A program made the position numbers and the translations under genes. Shown one piece after another: positions 52,108-59,899 of a DNA stretch of 64,000 bases; position 1 is the stretch's first letter, and each line of letters starts with the position of its first letter. The notes under the pieces were generated by a model. That model was given only the letters and a program-made list of their open reading frames with translations. It did no database searches and was not told the DNA's origin. The stretch is from Planctomycetota bacterium (GTDB taxonomy: Bacteria; Planctomycetota; SZUA-567; H5-PLA8): NCBI GenBank assembly GCA_015075375.1, contig JABTUM010000003.1:930001-994000 (forward strand), written 5' to 3'.

Positions 52108-52460
52108 TGAAAACCTTCCCCAAGATCCCGCCCGAGCGCTCGCGACCGGTTCGCCAGGTCGATCCGATCGTAGAGGCGCGCGGACTCCCGACCCCCGCTC
52201 AGGTCGCCACGGCCGCACGGGCCATGATTACCGGCACGCTGGTCAGCGAAGAGGTCATGCTTGAGCGCACGGCCATTTGCAATCAGTGCCCGCTGCTCAG
52301 GCAGGATTCAGACGGCGCGCACTACTGCGGAGCGTGCGGTTGCAACATCAAGCGCGAAGTAAAGCGCGGACTCAATATGGCGGCATACGAAGAGAACCTG
52401 CCGCACTGGGGCTGCAAGTTCCCCGGACGCGCGGCCGGCAAGGGCGGATGGAAGCGCTGA
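52107..52460 (+). CDS. Zinc-finger protein 1 after the tail genes
   Basis: This 117-residue protein starts at ATG 52107. After a disordered N-terminus it has CNQCPLLRQDSDGAHYCGAC and GCNIKREVKRGLNM, then a final cysteine in HWGCKFPGR: a multi-cysteine zinc module. It overlaps the cysteine-rich tail gene and the next zinc protein. It could be a thiol or zinc partner of the cysteine-rich tail protein; this is inferred from linkage. Confidence 0.6.
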   Translation: MKTFPKIPPERSRPVRQVDPIVEARGLPTPAQVATAARAMITGTLVSEEVMLERTAICNQCPLLRQDSDGAHYCGACGCNIKREVKRGLNMAAYEENLPHWGCKFPGRAAGKGGWKR

Positions 52461-52780
52461 TGGCCCGCTGCTCGAGCTGCATTAAATCTAAGCGCACCAC
52501 CGGCGCCGCGAGCTACCTCAAAGCGAAGCTGTCGGCCAGCGTGCCCAAAGAGGTTCGCCACGCTCGGCTGGCGATCTGCCGCGCATGCACCGCCACGGAT
52601 CCGACCGGCGTTCGGTTGTTCAGGGAGCGTAAGGGCCGGATGTACTGTGGGACGCCACGCCTCAAGAAGATCCTGCGTGACGAGACGAAGGAGGGGTGCG
52701 GATGCGATCTCGAGGACAAGGCGGATAAAGTTGGGGCGCAATGTCCGCTTTACCTATGGAAACGGGCTGAACTTATCTAA
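52460..52780 (+). CDS. Zinc-finger protein 2 after the tail genes
   Basis: This 106-residue protein starts at ATG 52460 (TGATG overlap). It has CSSC at 4-7, CRAC at about 40, MYCGTP at about 62 and GCGCDLEDKADKVGAQC at about 80-96, again a metal-binding pattern, with a basic middle. It resembles its upstream neighbour in type. Last gene of the rightward late operon; GC content drops sharply just after it. Confidence 0.6.
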   Translation: MARCSSCIKSKRTTGAASYLKAKLSASVPKEVRHARLAICRACTATDPTGVRLFRERKGRMYCGTPRLKKILRDETKEGCGCDLEDKADKVGAQCPLYLWKRAELI

Positions 52781-52858
52781 ATTTCCATCCCATCGAAAAA
52801 TATACGTGCAGGAAAATAGCTTTCGTGACCCTGAAACTCAAGATTTGACCCACTTATA
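52781..52858. other. Boundary of AT-rich insert
   Basis: These 78 bp hold no gene. Composition shifts from GC-rich to AT-rich at about 52782. GGGTCA occurs twice as a direct repeat on the minus strand. No clear terminator hairpin separates the convergent operons here. Confidence 0.4.
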
Positions 52859-53194
52859 TTACTTTTGCTTTCGCTTGCCACCGGCGCCATCCATGGCAGA
52901 ATCGGAATCCTGTATTAATCCATAATCCTTCATCTCTATAAAGACATCTCGGATCTCTCTATTAAGCTGGTTAATGTACTCGCTTGCAACCTGAGAAAAC
53001 AAATCCTCACCTACGGCCTCAATCTCGATCTTAAACTCACCCTCTCTTATTCGGGCAATTAGCTTATTAAATGCCTTTTTAATTTCATTTGGCTGGTCCT
53101 CAGTCAAAGGTATTCTAATTTCATCACTTACTAATACGATTTTAATAAATCGCTTGTCATCAATGGACTCAATTAAAGCCTTAATCGTTTCCAT
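52859..53194 (-). CDS. Small partner of the PHP-ABC ATPase
   Basis: This protein has 111 residues from ATG 53194, which overlaps the end of the ATPase gene and has AGGA about 7 bases upstream; ATG 53236 would add 14 residues. It is charged and helical (DQPNEIKKAFNKLIARIREG, QVASEYINQLNREIRDVFIE) with a basic end (GGKRKQK). No family recognised. Tight coupling to the ATPase suggests one two-gene system, possibly defence or toxin-regulation. AT-rich like its partner, unlike the phage genes. Confidence 0.6.
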   Translation of the reverse strand: METIKALIESIDDKRFIKIVLVSDEIRIPLTEDQPNEIKKAFNKLIARIREGEFKIEIEAVGEDLFSQVASEYINQLNREIRDVFIEMKDYGLIQDSDSAMDGAGGKRKQK

Positions 53195-55325
53195 AAATTT
53201 TTCCTCGCTCACCGAACGCCTCTTTTCCACCCTCAAGTGTCCTCATGCTGACAACTTTCCAATCCAGCCGATCGGTGCCATCCTCAATATTAACCAAGTT
53301 ATTAGAATATGGGTTGCCGACATAAGTACAATATCCCTTCGCAGTATGACACCGATACACCGAACTATAGGGAAGCGTTCGAACGGCAATATTTGCGTCA
53401 TGCGTAGATATAAAAATCTTTTTACCTGATCGTGCGCGCTCCTTTATCAACGGAACAATTACTTCACTGATATACTCGTTTCCTAGACTTCGTTCTGGCT
53501 CATCGAGAATATAAATATCCTTATCCACATCCAACTCCCGCTGCAACATCACCATCGAGGCTTCGCCACTGGAAGGCGTATAAGGCGTCCCATCAAGCGC
53601 GAAGTACCTATTAAATAAAAGCAACTCATAAACAGTCTTAATGTCCTGCACGTCCTCTATCTCATTGAGGTCGGCTAGGAGTTGAAACAAATCCTCAGAA
53701 TAGGCGTGAGAATAAATCTTTTTTATTTGCTTTGCGAACTTCTTCTGAGTCGTTTTTTTTACAGCTGTAAGACTAGAAAGGGAAGAAGAAGTAGTCTCTC
53801 CGTTTTGGAATTTAAACTCCGTTCGAAATTCAAGAATTCCCTTTCCCGAGCCAAGACTACCCAGGGTCTCAACCTTTATGGGTATTTCGGTTTCTACCCC
53901 TTTAATGATCTTTGATGCACCGACCTCTACTTTCGCCCGATTCAGTGCGTAGTTCTTGAAGCCCGTTGATGTCGGCAGTGCTGGCGTTCCAGTTTTCCGT
54001 TGCACTTCAATTCGGAAAAGCTCGATGGTCGAATTCAGCAAACACACTTCTTTCCAATTTGAGTATGCGACCCATTTTCGTTCATTCAAACGCTTAAGCA
54101 AAATGTGTAGAATACGCGCCAGTTCCGCCGACTCCTCGCCTAGGAGATCTCTTTTTACAGCTTGGTCCTCGGCAAGGAACTTCAGAAACTTCTCGACCTC
54201 ACCGGCCGCCTTATGCAGCGCTAAAAACTCCCTTTTTGATGCACTTACGCCCTCTGGATTAATATCCTTTAATCGGAGCTTTTTGGCATTTTTATTTGTA
54301 GTATTAGCTATGTAAAAAGATTTATAGTTATTGACACTTGTAACATCAATTTCACATGCGCTTCGCAGATCCTCAATCTCTTGAGTGCAGTATTCTATAT
54401 CGAATGTGTTGAGGTCGATACTTAGATCTTTTCCCTTAATGTCGAAAATTTCTTCCAGTCGATCACTTGCCGACTCAAAGACCTTGGCATCAATACCACT
54501 TTCTGAATAGTGCTTAGCAATTGCACGAAGCATGCATGACTTGCCTGTGCCCTTTGGCCCAAAAATTATATTGATGTCGTTAAATACCTTAATGGCCAAA
54601 ATTGAGGCATCATCAAACGCGCTAAGTTCAAGAATTTCAGATGTCTTCTTGTTTAGAACGGTGTTTATAGTTGCTTGGTCCTTTTTGAGTAATAGACAGA
54701 ACTGCTCGAAGCTGTCCACGGGAAGCCTCAGGTCTGGCAGTTCGTGTGCGCAGTCGGCATACTTTGCCCAATCATGTACGTCTGAACCATAAATAGAGGC
54801 GTGACCATGCGAAATATATATTCCTGCCGAGATAGAGTTTGTGACTTCTTTAATTATGCACTCGGGATTGTTAGTTTTACGCGCCAAGCGCTCAAGGGCC
54901 TGGTCCGATATATTGGGCTTTTTCTGCTTGTAATGAGCAACGTAAAGGGGCTTCAATGAGTCGAGTGCACTGACAACAGTGTCGATCTCGGCAACAAAGT
55001 CATCTGGGCTTTTGCCAGCAATGAGAGTAGCTATCGCCTTTGAAAACTCATTCGACCTTGTTGGCGAAACGATTACAAGCAAGTGGCCACGCATTCCGTC
55101 CTCTAAGATATCCAATTCGATTCCAGGCCAAACTTGCACATCACTGCCTATCCGGCTTATAATTTTTTCGTATTGACTATGATCAAAATCATTATGGTTG
55201 GTAATGGCTACTATTCGCACCTCTGTACTAAGAACGATCTCGCAAAACTTTTCGGGCGAAATCGCTCTTGTGGCCGGATCGCCAGACTTACACTTCTTTG
55301 TGTGAGTGTGTAGGTCTATTTTCAT
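53181..55325 (-). CDS. PHP phosphoesterase-ABC ATPase fusion, defence-type
   Basis: This protein has 714 residues. The N-terminal PHP domain has MKIDLHTHTKK metal ligands (H6, H8), VAITNHNDFDH at about 40 and GHASIYGSDVHDW at about 177. An SMC/RecF-like ABC ATPase follows: Walker A NIIFGPKGTGKSC at about 253, signature SSGEASMVML at about 585, Walker B DIYILDEPERS at about 605, and ISTHDANIAVRT at about 640. PHP-ATPase proteins such as the PPL group are known anti-phage systems. It is opposite in strand and richer in A/T than its neighbours, so probably a cargo gene expressed in the lysogen. Confidence 0.8.
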   Translation of the reverse strand: MKIDLHTHTKKCKSGDPATRAISPEKFCEIVLSTEVRIVAITNHNDFDHSQYEKIISRIGSDVQVWPGIELDILEDGMRGHLLVIVSPTRSNEFSKAIATLIAGKSPDDFVAEIDTVVSALDSLKPLYVAHYKQKKPNISDQALERLARKTNNPECIIKEVTNSISAGIYISHGHASIYGSDVHDWAKYADCAHELPDLRLPVDSFEQFCLLLKKDQATINTVLNKKTSEILELSAFDDASILAIKVFNDINIIFGPKGTGKSCMLRAIAKHYSESGIDAKVFESASDRLEEIFDIKGKDLSIDLNTFDIEYCTQEIEDLRSACEIDVTSVNNYKSFYIANTTNKNAKKLRLKDINPEGVSASKREFLALHKAAGEVEKFLKFLAEDQAVKRDLLGEESAELARILHILLKRLNERKWVAYSNWKEVCLLNSTIELFRIEVQRKTGTPALPTSTGFKNYALNRAKVEVGASKIIKGVETEIPIKVETLGSLGSGKGILEFRTEFKFQNGETTSSSLSSLTAVKKTTQKKFAKQIKKIYSHAYSEDLFQLLADLNEIEDVQDIKTVYELLLFNRYFALDGTPYTPSSGEASMVMLQRELDVDKDIYILDEPERSLGNEYISEVIVPLIKERARSGKKIFISTHDANIAVRTLPYSSVYRCHTAKGYCTYVGNPYSNNLVNIEDGTDRLDWKVVSMRTLEGGKEAFGERGKIYGND

Positions 55326-55585
55326 TTCGATCGCTCTGCTTATATGAAGTGAGGTTTTGTACCTTTTGCAGTTTATTGGCGGTTGTATTGAATGTCTAGA
55401 TTGTAAATGGCAAATTTTTGGCTACGAAAGTGTGAAAAAGCATTTACCGTCATGAAACTAATGAAACTAAACTAGAAAGGTTAACAAATGTATGCGTCAC
55501 TTGTGCATGGTATTTCTAGTGGATTTTGACTGTTACTTTTTCAGTATCAATTTTCACTATAAGTTTCTCTTGTATGGGATTGGAA
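55326..55585. promoter_or_regulatory. AT-rich spacer with likely cargo-gene promoter
   Basis: 260 bp without a gene between the defence module and the integrase operon, strongly AT-rich. On the minus strand several TTG...-17-...AT-rich pairs could serve as promoters for the PHP-ABC gene. A 9-bp tandem repeat ATGAAACTA occurs at 55452-55469. No convincing att core can be identified without the host sequence. Confidence 0.4.
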
Positions 55586-56353
55586 TCATTCCGCTCGTAG
55601 GATTCCCTGCAATCTGACGCCCAGGCGCAAACCCAGGCTGGACCGCTGCCGCCGATTCAGCGATTGGTAGCAGTAGGCCAGCGCGAGACGGCGATCCGGA
55701 TTGAGGCGGGCCGTGGCCTTGAGACCCTCCAGTAGAATGATCTCGTGCGGCTTTTCGGTAAGGTCCGCCACGATGCGGCCGACGAGCGCGCGGTCGATCG
55801 AACTCTTGGGATTCAAGCCGGCGGCACCGATCAGTCGGGAGCGCTGCAGCGGCCCATCCAGAAGCGCGGCCGGGACGGTAAGGTAGGCGCGGTTCCGGTT
55901 AACGAGGTCGAAGTACGCCTGCATCCGGCTCGCGTACGCCGTCGCAAAGTCCAAGACCTCGACCGCCGACGCCGTGCTGGTCAGCTTGCGGTTCGGGTTC
56001 GGCCGCAGCCCTAGCTCGATCTCCAGCTTGGCCTTTCGCTCGCTCCCGCACTGCTCGATCACGTGCCGCAGGTCGGGTATTAGATGTCGGCCGGCCGCGT
56101 AATGGATCCGAGCGCGGCCCGGACCCTGGGGTCCAACAAAGACGCGCCGCTTCTCCATAAATCGACCGAGCCGGCGAACCGTGTGCGGATGACAACGCGC
56201 CCGCGCCGCCAGCTCCGGGACGGTTCCGCCCTTGCGAATAACCGCCGCGAAAACGCGCACGTTCACGGGGCTTTCGAGTGCAACGGACAGCCTGCGCAGT
56301 AAGTCCTCTCGATCGGCGATGCGCGAGCCGAATGCGAAGTCGGATAGCTTCAT
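55586..56353 (-). CDS. Winged-helix protein downstream of integrase
   Basis: This 255-residue protein starts at ATG 56353, overlapping the integrase stop (ATGA). Residues about 25-70 form a helix-turn-helix: VRVFAAVIRKGGTVPELAAR, CHPHTVRRLGRFMEKRRVFV. The remainder is helical and basic without a known motif. It may regulate or assist integration, or be a replication/partition-type factor. Coupling to the integrase is the main clue. Confidence 0.6.
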   Translation of the reverse strand: MKLSDFAFGSRIADREDLLRRLSVALESPVNVRVFAAVIRKGGTVPELAARARCHPHTVRRLGRFMEKRRVFVGPQGPGRARIHYAAGRHLIPDLRHVIEQCGSERKAKLEIELGLRPNPNRKLTSTASAVEVLDFATAYASRMQAYFDLVNRNRAYLTVPAALLDGPLQRSRLIGAAGLNPKSSIDRALVGRIVADLTEKPHEIILLEGLKATARLNPDRRLALAYCYQSLNRRQRSSLGLRLGVRLQGILRAE

Positions 56354-57267
56354 GCCACCGCCGCTTGCGGGAGGGGCTGCCCCTCGGCCCAGCATTCCCA
56401 TTCCCGATCCGACGCGCAGACGCGAAGGGCCATGCTCAGATAGCCCGTCGTGATGCCCAGACTGGAATGCCCGGCGGCTTGCTGCACCCACACCGGATCC
56501 TTCGCGCCGCCGTCGAAGTTCCGCTTGTACGTCATCGCGCAATAGAAATGCCGCAGACTGTGCGGATGGAGCGCGAGCCCTGGCGGGCTGGCCTGCTTGA
56601 GGATCTTCCGTACGAGCGCGGCCGTGTACGGAAACAGCGGCGTCTCCGCGCTCGGCTTGCGGCGTACGATCAGAGCCTCGAGCAATCGCGCCGCGTACGG
56701 GCTGATCGGAATTGCGCCGGCGCGCGAGCCCTTGCACGACATGGCTCCATCGACCATCACGTGCGGCCGTGGTCCGAAGCGCAGGTGCCGAGGGCAAAGT
56801 GTCAGCAGCGCCTCGACGCGCAGGCCCGCGCCCGCCAACGTCTCGATCATGGCCGCGCGAATATCCTGCGGGACCGCCCGCGCATCCGTCACGGGCTCGG
56901 CGAGGCGTGCCCGCAGCTCGAGGAACTGAGCGCACGTCGGAACGTCGGTAGGCTCCTGCTTCTTTACGCGGACGCGCAGGTCATCCGGGAATGGCGTGGC
57001 GGCGATCAGCTTGGACTTGACGGCCCAGCCGTAGAAGTAGCGCACGGACTTGAGCGCCAGGGCGACACCGGCCGGACTTCGGCCCAACTGGTCGCGGTAC
57101 TCGAGCAGGTCCGCTTCGCTTGCATGCTCCAGTTCGACGGGCCGGGGCCTGGCTTGCAGCCAGAGCTCCAGCCGGCCGATCTCGCCCATATACGTCTCGA
57201 CGGTGCGGGGCGCGCATCCGCGCACCAGCTTCAGGTAGTTCCTGTATCGCTCTAGCGCTTGCGCCAT
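56350..57267 (-). CDS. int: Tyrosine recombinase/integrase
   Basis: This 305-residue protein has an N-terminal SAM-like core-binding domain (LERYRNYLKLVRGCAPRTVE). The catalytic residues are visible: Arg in AGAGLRVEALLTLC (about 153), Lys in MSCKGSRAGAIPI, His-x-x-Arg in HPHSLRHFYCAM (about 234), His in QAAGHSSLG and Tyr in ITTGYLSMAL (about 272). It inserts and excises the phage genome. ATG 57267 is chosen by the N-terminal family pattern; ATG 57285 is in frame. It is coupled to the HU gene upstream. Confidence 0.92.
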   Translation of the reverse strand: MAQALERYRNYLKLVRGCAPRTVETYMGEIGRLELWLQARPRPVELEHASEADLLEYRDQLGRSPAGVALALKSVRYFYGWAVKSKLIAATPFPDDLRVRVKKQEPTDVPTCAQFLELRARLAEPVTDARAVPQDIRAAMIETLAGAGLRVEALLTLCPRHLRFGPRPHVMVDGAMSCKGSRAGAIPISPYAARLLEALIVRRKPSAETPLFPYTAALVRKILKQASPPGLALHPHSLRHFYCAMTYKRNFDGGAKDPVWVQQAAGHSSLGITTGYLSMALRVCASDREWECWAEGQPLPQAAVA

Positions 57268-57551
57268 ACCTCCGCCTTTCGACATGCCTCACGGAAATGA
57301 GGGCTGGCCCGGAAGGCCACGTGGATGCTGGGTTTGGTGAGCTTCTTCTTTCCGCCGGGTAATGGAATCATGCGCGGCTTCGCGATCGCAACTCGGAAGG
57401 CCCCGAATTCCTGCAGGCAGAGCCGACCGGACATCGCGGTCTCTTCGATGATTTCACGAAGAAAGCCGTTGATGACGGCGGCCGCCTGCTCCTGCGTTAC
57501 GCCGACGCCACTGGACGCCGCGGCGATCAGGTTGTTCTTGTTGCGGCTCAT
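57252..57551 (-). CDS. HU/IHF-family DNA-bending protein
   Basis: This 99-residue protein starts at ATG 57551. Residues fit HU/IHF: NNLIAAASSGVGVTQEQAAA, VINGFLREIIEETAMSGRLC, LQEFGAFRVAIAKPRMIPLP and IHVAFRASPHFREAC. HU/IHF proteins bend DNA and assist tyrosine recombinases, and the gene lies directly upstream of int in the same operon, so it may serve integration or excision. Confidence 0.85.
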   Translation of the reverse strand: MSRNKNNLIAAASSGVGVTQEQAAAVINGFLREIIEETAMSGRLCLQEFGAFRVAIAKPRMIPLPGGKKKLTKPSIHVAFRASPHFREACRKAEVWRKR

Positions 57552-57832
57552 CGGCTCACCCGGTCGCATTCGCTTCCGGGAACACGCGGGAGCGGGGATA
57601 CCGAGCATCCGTTCGAGACCAGATGCCCGACAAACTGACGCGCTCGGCTCAGGCATGTGCGCGCATCCAGGAAGCCCTTCAAGAGGTGCGTTACATCGAT
57701 GGCGCCGGGCAGCACCTCTTCCATTTTCGAGACCCGGTGTTCACCTGATTTGGTGCGCAGGATCACCAGTTCGTATTCGCGCTCGTGCGAGGTTCGCGGG
57801 TCCAGCACTTTCCAGCGCTTTAGAATTTTCAA
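57548..57832 (-). CDS. Small hypothetical protein
   Basis: This 94-residue protein starts at TTG 57832, overlapping the stop of the small membrane protein (TTGA), with AAGGAG about 8 bases upstream. The first half is strand-like and basic (VLDPRTSHEREYELVILRTK), the second helical (DVTHLLKGFLDARTCLSRAR). It couples to the HU gene by ATGA. No family recognised. Confidence 0.5.
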   Translation of the reverse strand: MKILKRWKVLDPRTSHEREYELVILRTKSGEHRVSKMEEVLPGAIDVTHLLKGFLDARTCLSRARQFVGHLVSNGCSVSPLPRVPGSECDRVSR

Positions 57833-57960
57833 GACGGCTCCTTGTTGTCCGGATCTTCCGGTCGGTCGAGTGGATTGCGCTCCCATGGCCAGCGCTCCAT
57901 CGCCATGGATGCCAAGCAGACTATGAGTACGCATGCGAAGAGTGCGGCGGGCCAGCCCAT
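57829..57960 (-). CDS. Single-pass membrane microprotein
   Basis: This 43-residue protein has AGGAG about 7 bases before ATG 57960. Residues 3-21 (WPAALFACVLIVCLASMAM) form one transmembrane helix; the short tail is polar (DRPEDPDNKEPS). It is coupled to the gene that follows by TTGA. Function unknown; superinfection-exclusion and lysis-control proteins are often of this kind. Confidence 0.6.
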   Translation of the reverse strand: MGWPAALFACVLIVCLASMAMERWPWERNPLDRPEDPDNKEPS

Positions 57961-58008
57961 CGGAGATCTCCTATTTGGGGGCCGCTTCGGCGGCCGGTAT
58001 GACGGAAT

Positions 58009-58593
58009 TCATCGGCAATCTTTCCGCAGCCACAGTTCCATATGCCGGCTGTGGTAGATGTCCGGCTTGGGGACTTCGATCTTGAAGTCGTGCGTGCGCC
58101 ACGGGCCAGGGCCGAGCCCGAATCCAGTCAGCATGCTTACGATCGGTTCGCGCAGGTACTTCAACCAGTATGGAGCGCAGCATTCCACGATCACGGCGCT
58201 CGGCTTATTGCGATGGATCAGTGCGCGCATCGTTTCGAGCTGCGTCTCGGACTCGTGCCCGTTCTTGACGAACTCCCCCGCCCCGATACCGAAGCACGCG
58301 AGCACGTGCGGCCGGGCGATCTTGAGCGCACGCATCGCTAGGTCATCCGAGTAGGTAAAGAGCGTCTTCATCGGCTGCGGGCAGTTTGCGTGCGCCTCTT
58401 CGATGTAGGGGACATGCTTGTCGTTGCCGATGTAGACCGAGTAGAGCCGAGGATGGAGGTAGCGGGTCAGGCGCGCGGTCCCGCAATTCAGATCCAGGAT
58501 CGGCATGGGATCCTTGACAATCCCTTCCAGCCACATCGCCGCGACCTTGAAGCGTTCGTCCCAGCGTTCGTCTTGCAGGTAATCCCACGGCAT
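58009..58593 (-). CDS. SAM-dependent methyltransferase-like protein 1
   Basis: This 194-residue protein starts at ATG 58593, overlapping the previous stop. Motif I PILDLNCGTARLTRYL (about 31) and VYIGNDKHVPYIEEAH (about 53) form the SAM-binding part of a class I methyltransferase. SAVIVECCAPYWLKYLREPI lies in the C-terminal half. Which substrate it methylates is not evident; nucleic acid or a small molecule are both possible. It forms an operon with the next methyltransferase. Confidence 0.65.
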   Translation of the reverse strand: MPWDYLQDERWDERFKVAAMWLEGIVKDPMPILDLNCGTARLTRYLHPRLYSVYIGNDKHVPYIEEAHANCPQPMKTLFTYSDDLAMRALKIARPHVLACFGIGAGEFVKNGHESETQLETMRALIHRNKPSAVIVECCAPYWLKYLREPIVSMLTGFGLGPGPWRTHDFKIEVPKPDIYHSRHMELWLRKDCR

Positions 58594-59162
58594 CAGTTGT
58601 CCATCCTTCGTGCGATGAAGTGCCAGAGGTACGTTTCTCCGGCGAGTTCGGGAATCTTGCCTTGGCGCAGGATCGTGAAGCGCGAGGCGAGCGCCCGCTG
58701 GAACGGGCGCAGATCGAAGTAGTATTGCAGTTCGTCCCACTGGTCCGGCTTGGGGTTGTTGCGGATCTCGGCGTTATCCGTGAACCAGGAGACGATCAGC
58801 AGCATCCCGCCCGGCCGCACGACGCGGGCGTATTCCTTCAGTGCGACGGCTGGCTCGGGCACGTGGTCGATCGTGGAGAGATCGAGCAGTACGTCGAAGC
58901 GGCCGTCCGTAAACGGCATCTTGGTGATGTCGCCCTGGACCAGCCGCAGGCCCTCGCAATCGGCCAGCGCCTTGTAGCGCATCTTCTCGTTCAGCTCGAG
59001 GCAGGTGGTCTGCTCCGGCGGAAAGAGCGTGGCGATCGGGTAGTAGTAGTTCTTGATCCACTTCCCTTCGTTCCAGCAATCGGTTTTGAGGATCTCCGGA
59101 GTGCGCGGTCCCAGGTTGACGGTTTCTCGAGCGAGGTGCTGATACCTTTCGTGGACGTGCAT
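58593..59162 (-). CDS. SAM-dependent methyltransferase 2 (type 11)
   Basis: This 189-residue protein has the Methyltransf_11 pattern. TTCLELNEKMRYKALADCEG (about 52) replaces the usual glycine-rich motif I at low similarity. VQGDITKMPFTDGRFDVLLD (about 75-94), then DHVPEPAVALKEYARVVRPG and GMLLIVSWFTD, are the classical motifs II-III. It could act on lipid, sugar or quinone-like substrates; co-operon with a second methyltransferase suggests a linked modification. Confidence 0.75.
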   Translation of the reverse strand: MHVHERYQHLARETVNLGPRTPEILKTDCWNEGKWIKNYYYPIATLFPPEQTTCLELNEKMRYKALADCEGLRLVQGDITKMPFTDGRFDVLLDLSTIDHVPEPAVALKEYARVVRPGGMLLIVSWFTDNAEIRNNPKPDQWDELQYYFDLRPFQRALASRFTILRQGKIPELAGETYLWHFIARRMDN

Positions 59163-59168
59163 GAGTTC

Positions 59169-59228
59169 CTATGGCTTCTTGCCAAACCAAGTTTGGCGAA
59201 TCAACAGAATCAACAGCAGTACAAGCAT
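59169..59228 (-). CDS. 19-residue hydrophobic micropeptide
   Basis: AAAGGAG lies about 5 bases before ATG 59228. The frame is MLVLLLILLIRQTWFGKKP: a transmembrane-length hydrophobic run with a basic end. Too short for a statistical call; the strong ribosome-binding site is the main support. It might be a leader peptide or a membrane micropeptide. A hairpin GGTGAGT-TTT-ACTCACC at 59243-59259 lies just upstream, between it and the protease gene. Confidence 0.45.
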   Translation of the reverse strand: MLVLLLILLIRQTWFGKKP

Positions 59229-59273
59229 CAAGCTCCTTTGAATGGGTGAGTAAAACTCACCGTGCTATCCTCG

Positions 59274-59885
59274 TTAGAACTTCTTCAGCGTGTCCGCGTG
59301 CTTTTCGATAAAGGCGAGCAGCCTATCGGCGGCGATCAGGAGGCAGCCCACCGTAATGCCTTCGGCGTTGACCATGCGCGCCGCAAGCATGCCCCTCACC
59401 TTCCCTTCCGGATCGACGACCGGCCCACCGCTGGCGCCTTCGTACACCGGCACGCTCAGCTCGATGCGCTTCACGGCTCCCGTTTTCTTGACCACGGGAT
59501 CGCCGAACTCGGCTCCATGGACGGTCATTTCACCGGACGGCCTCAGCTCCAGGGGTTTCATGTCGGCATCGACCCAGAGCATCGCGATGTCTTGCTCGTG
59601 GTCGATGGCCAACAGCTTCGCGTCCACCCAGCCGGCGCCAACCTCGACTTCGAAGCGAGTGCGGTCCTTAAGCGTGTGCGCGCAGGTCATCACGATCGAG
59701 CCCTTCGCCTTGCCCTTGCGCTTTACCTTTGCCGCCCAGCACGTACCCCACGCTTCATACGTTTCGCCGGCGATCATCCGAGTCGCCTTTATGCGGTGCG
59801 CAACCGGCTGCTCCGCATGTGCGAACTGGATGAAGGCAAGCAGGACCAACAGGGGCATCTTGCGACACGGCAACGCAGCGGGCAT
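59274..59885 (-). CDS. Secreted trypsin-like serine protease
   Basis: This 203-residue protein starts at ATG 59885, with AGGAG about 6 bases upstream. A signal peptide (RKMPLLVLLAFIQFAHA, cleaved near residue 24) precedes an S1C fold with a catalytic triad: His in IVMTCAHTLKD (about 69), Asp in IDHEQDIAMLWV (about 99) and Ser in YEGASGGPVVDPEGKVRG (about 151). A secreted protease is unusual in a phage. It could process host envelope proteins in the lysogen. Confidence 0.8.
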   Translation of the reverse strand: MPAALPCRKMPLLVLLAFIQFAHAEQPVAHRIKATRMIAGETYEAWGTCWAAKVKRKGKAKGSIVMTCAHTLKDRTRFEVEVGAGWVDAKLLAIDHEQDIAMLWVDADMKPLELRPSGEMTVHGAEFGDPVVKKTGAVKRIELSVPVYEGASGGPVVDPEGKVRGMLAARMVNAEGITVGCLLIAADRLLAFIEKHADTLKKF

Positions 59886-59899
59886 ATCGGACTCCTGGC

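Noticed and set aside
55452..55469. Tandem ATGAAACTA repeat as attP core
   Set aside because: It is a 9-bp direct tandem repeat in AT-rich DNA without flanking arm-type sites that can be recognised; without the host junction it cannot be assigned.
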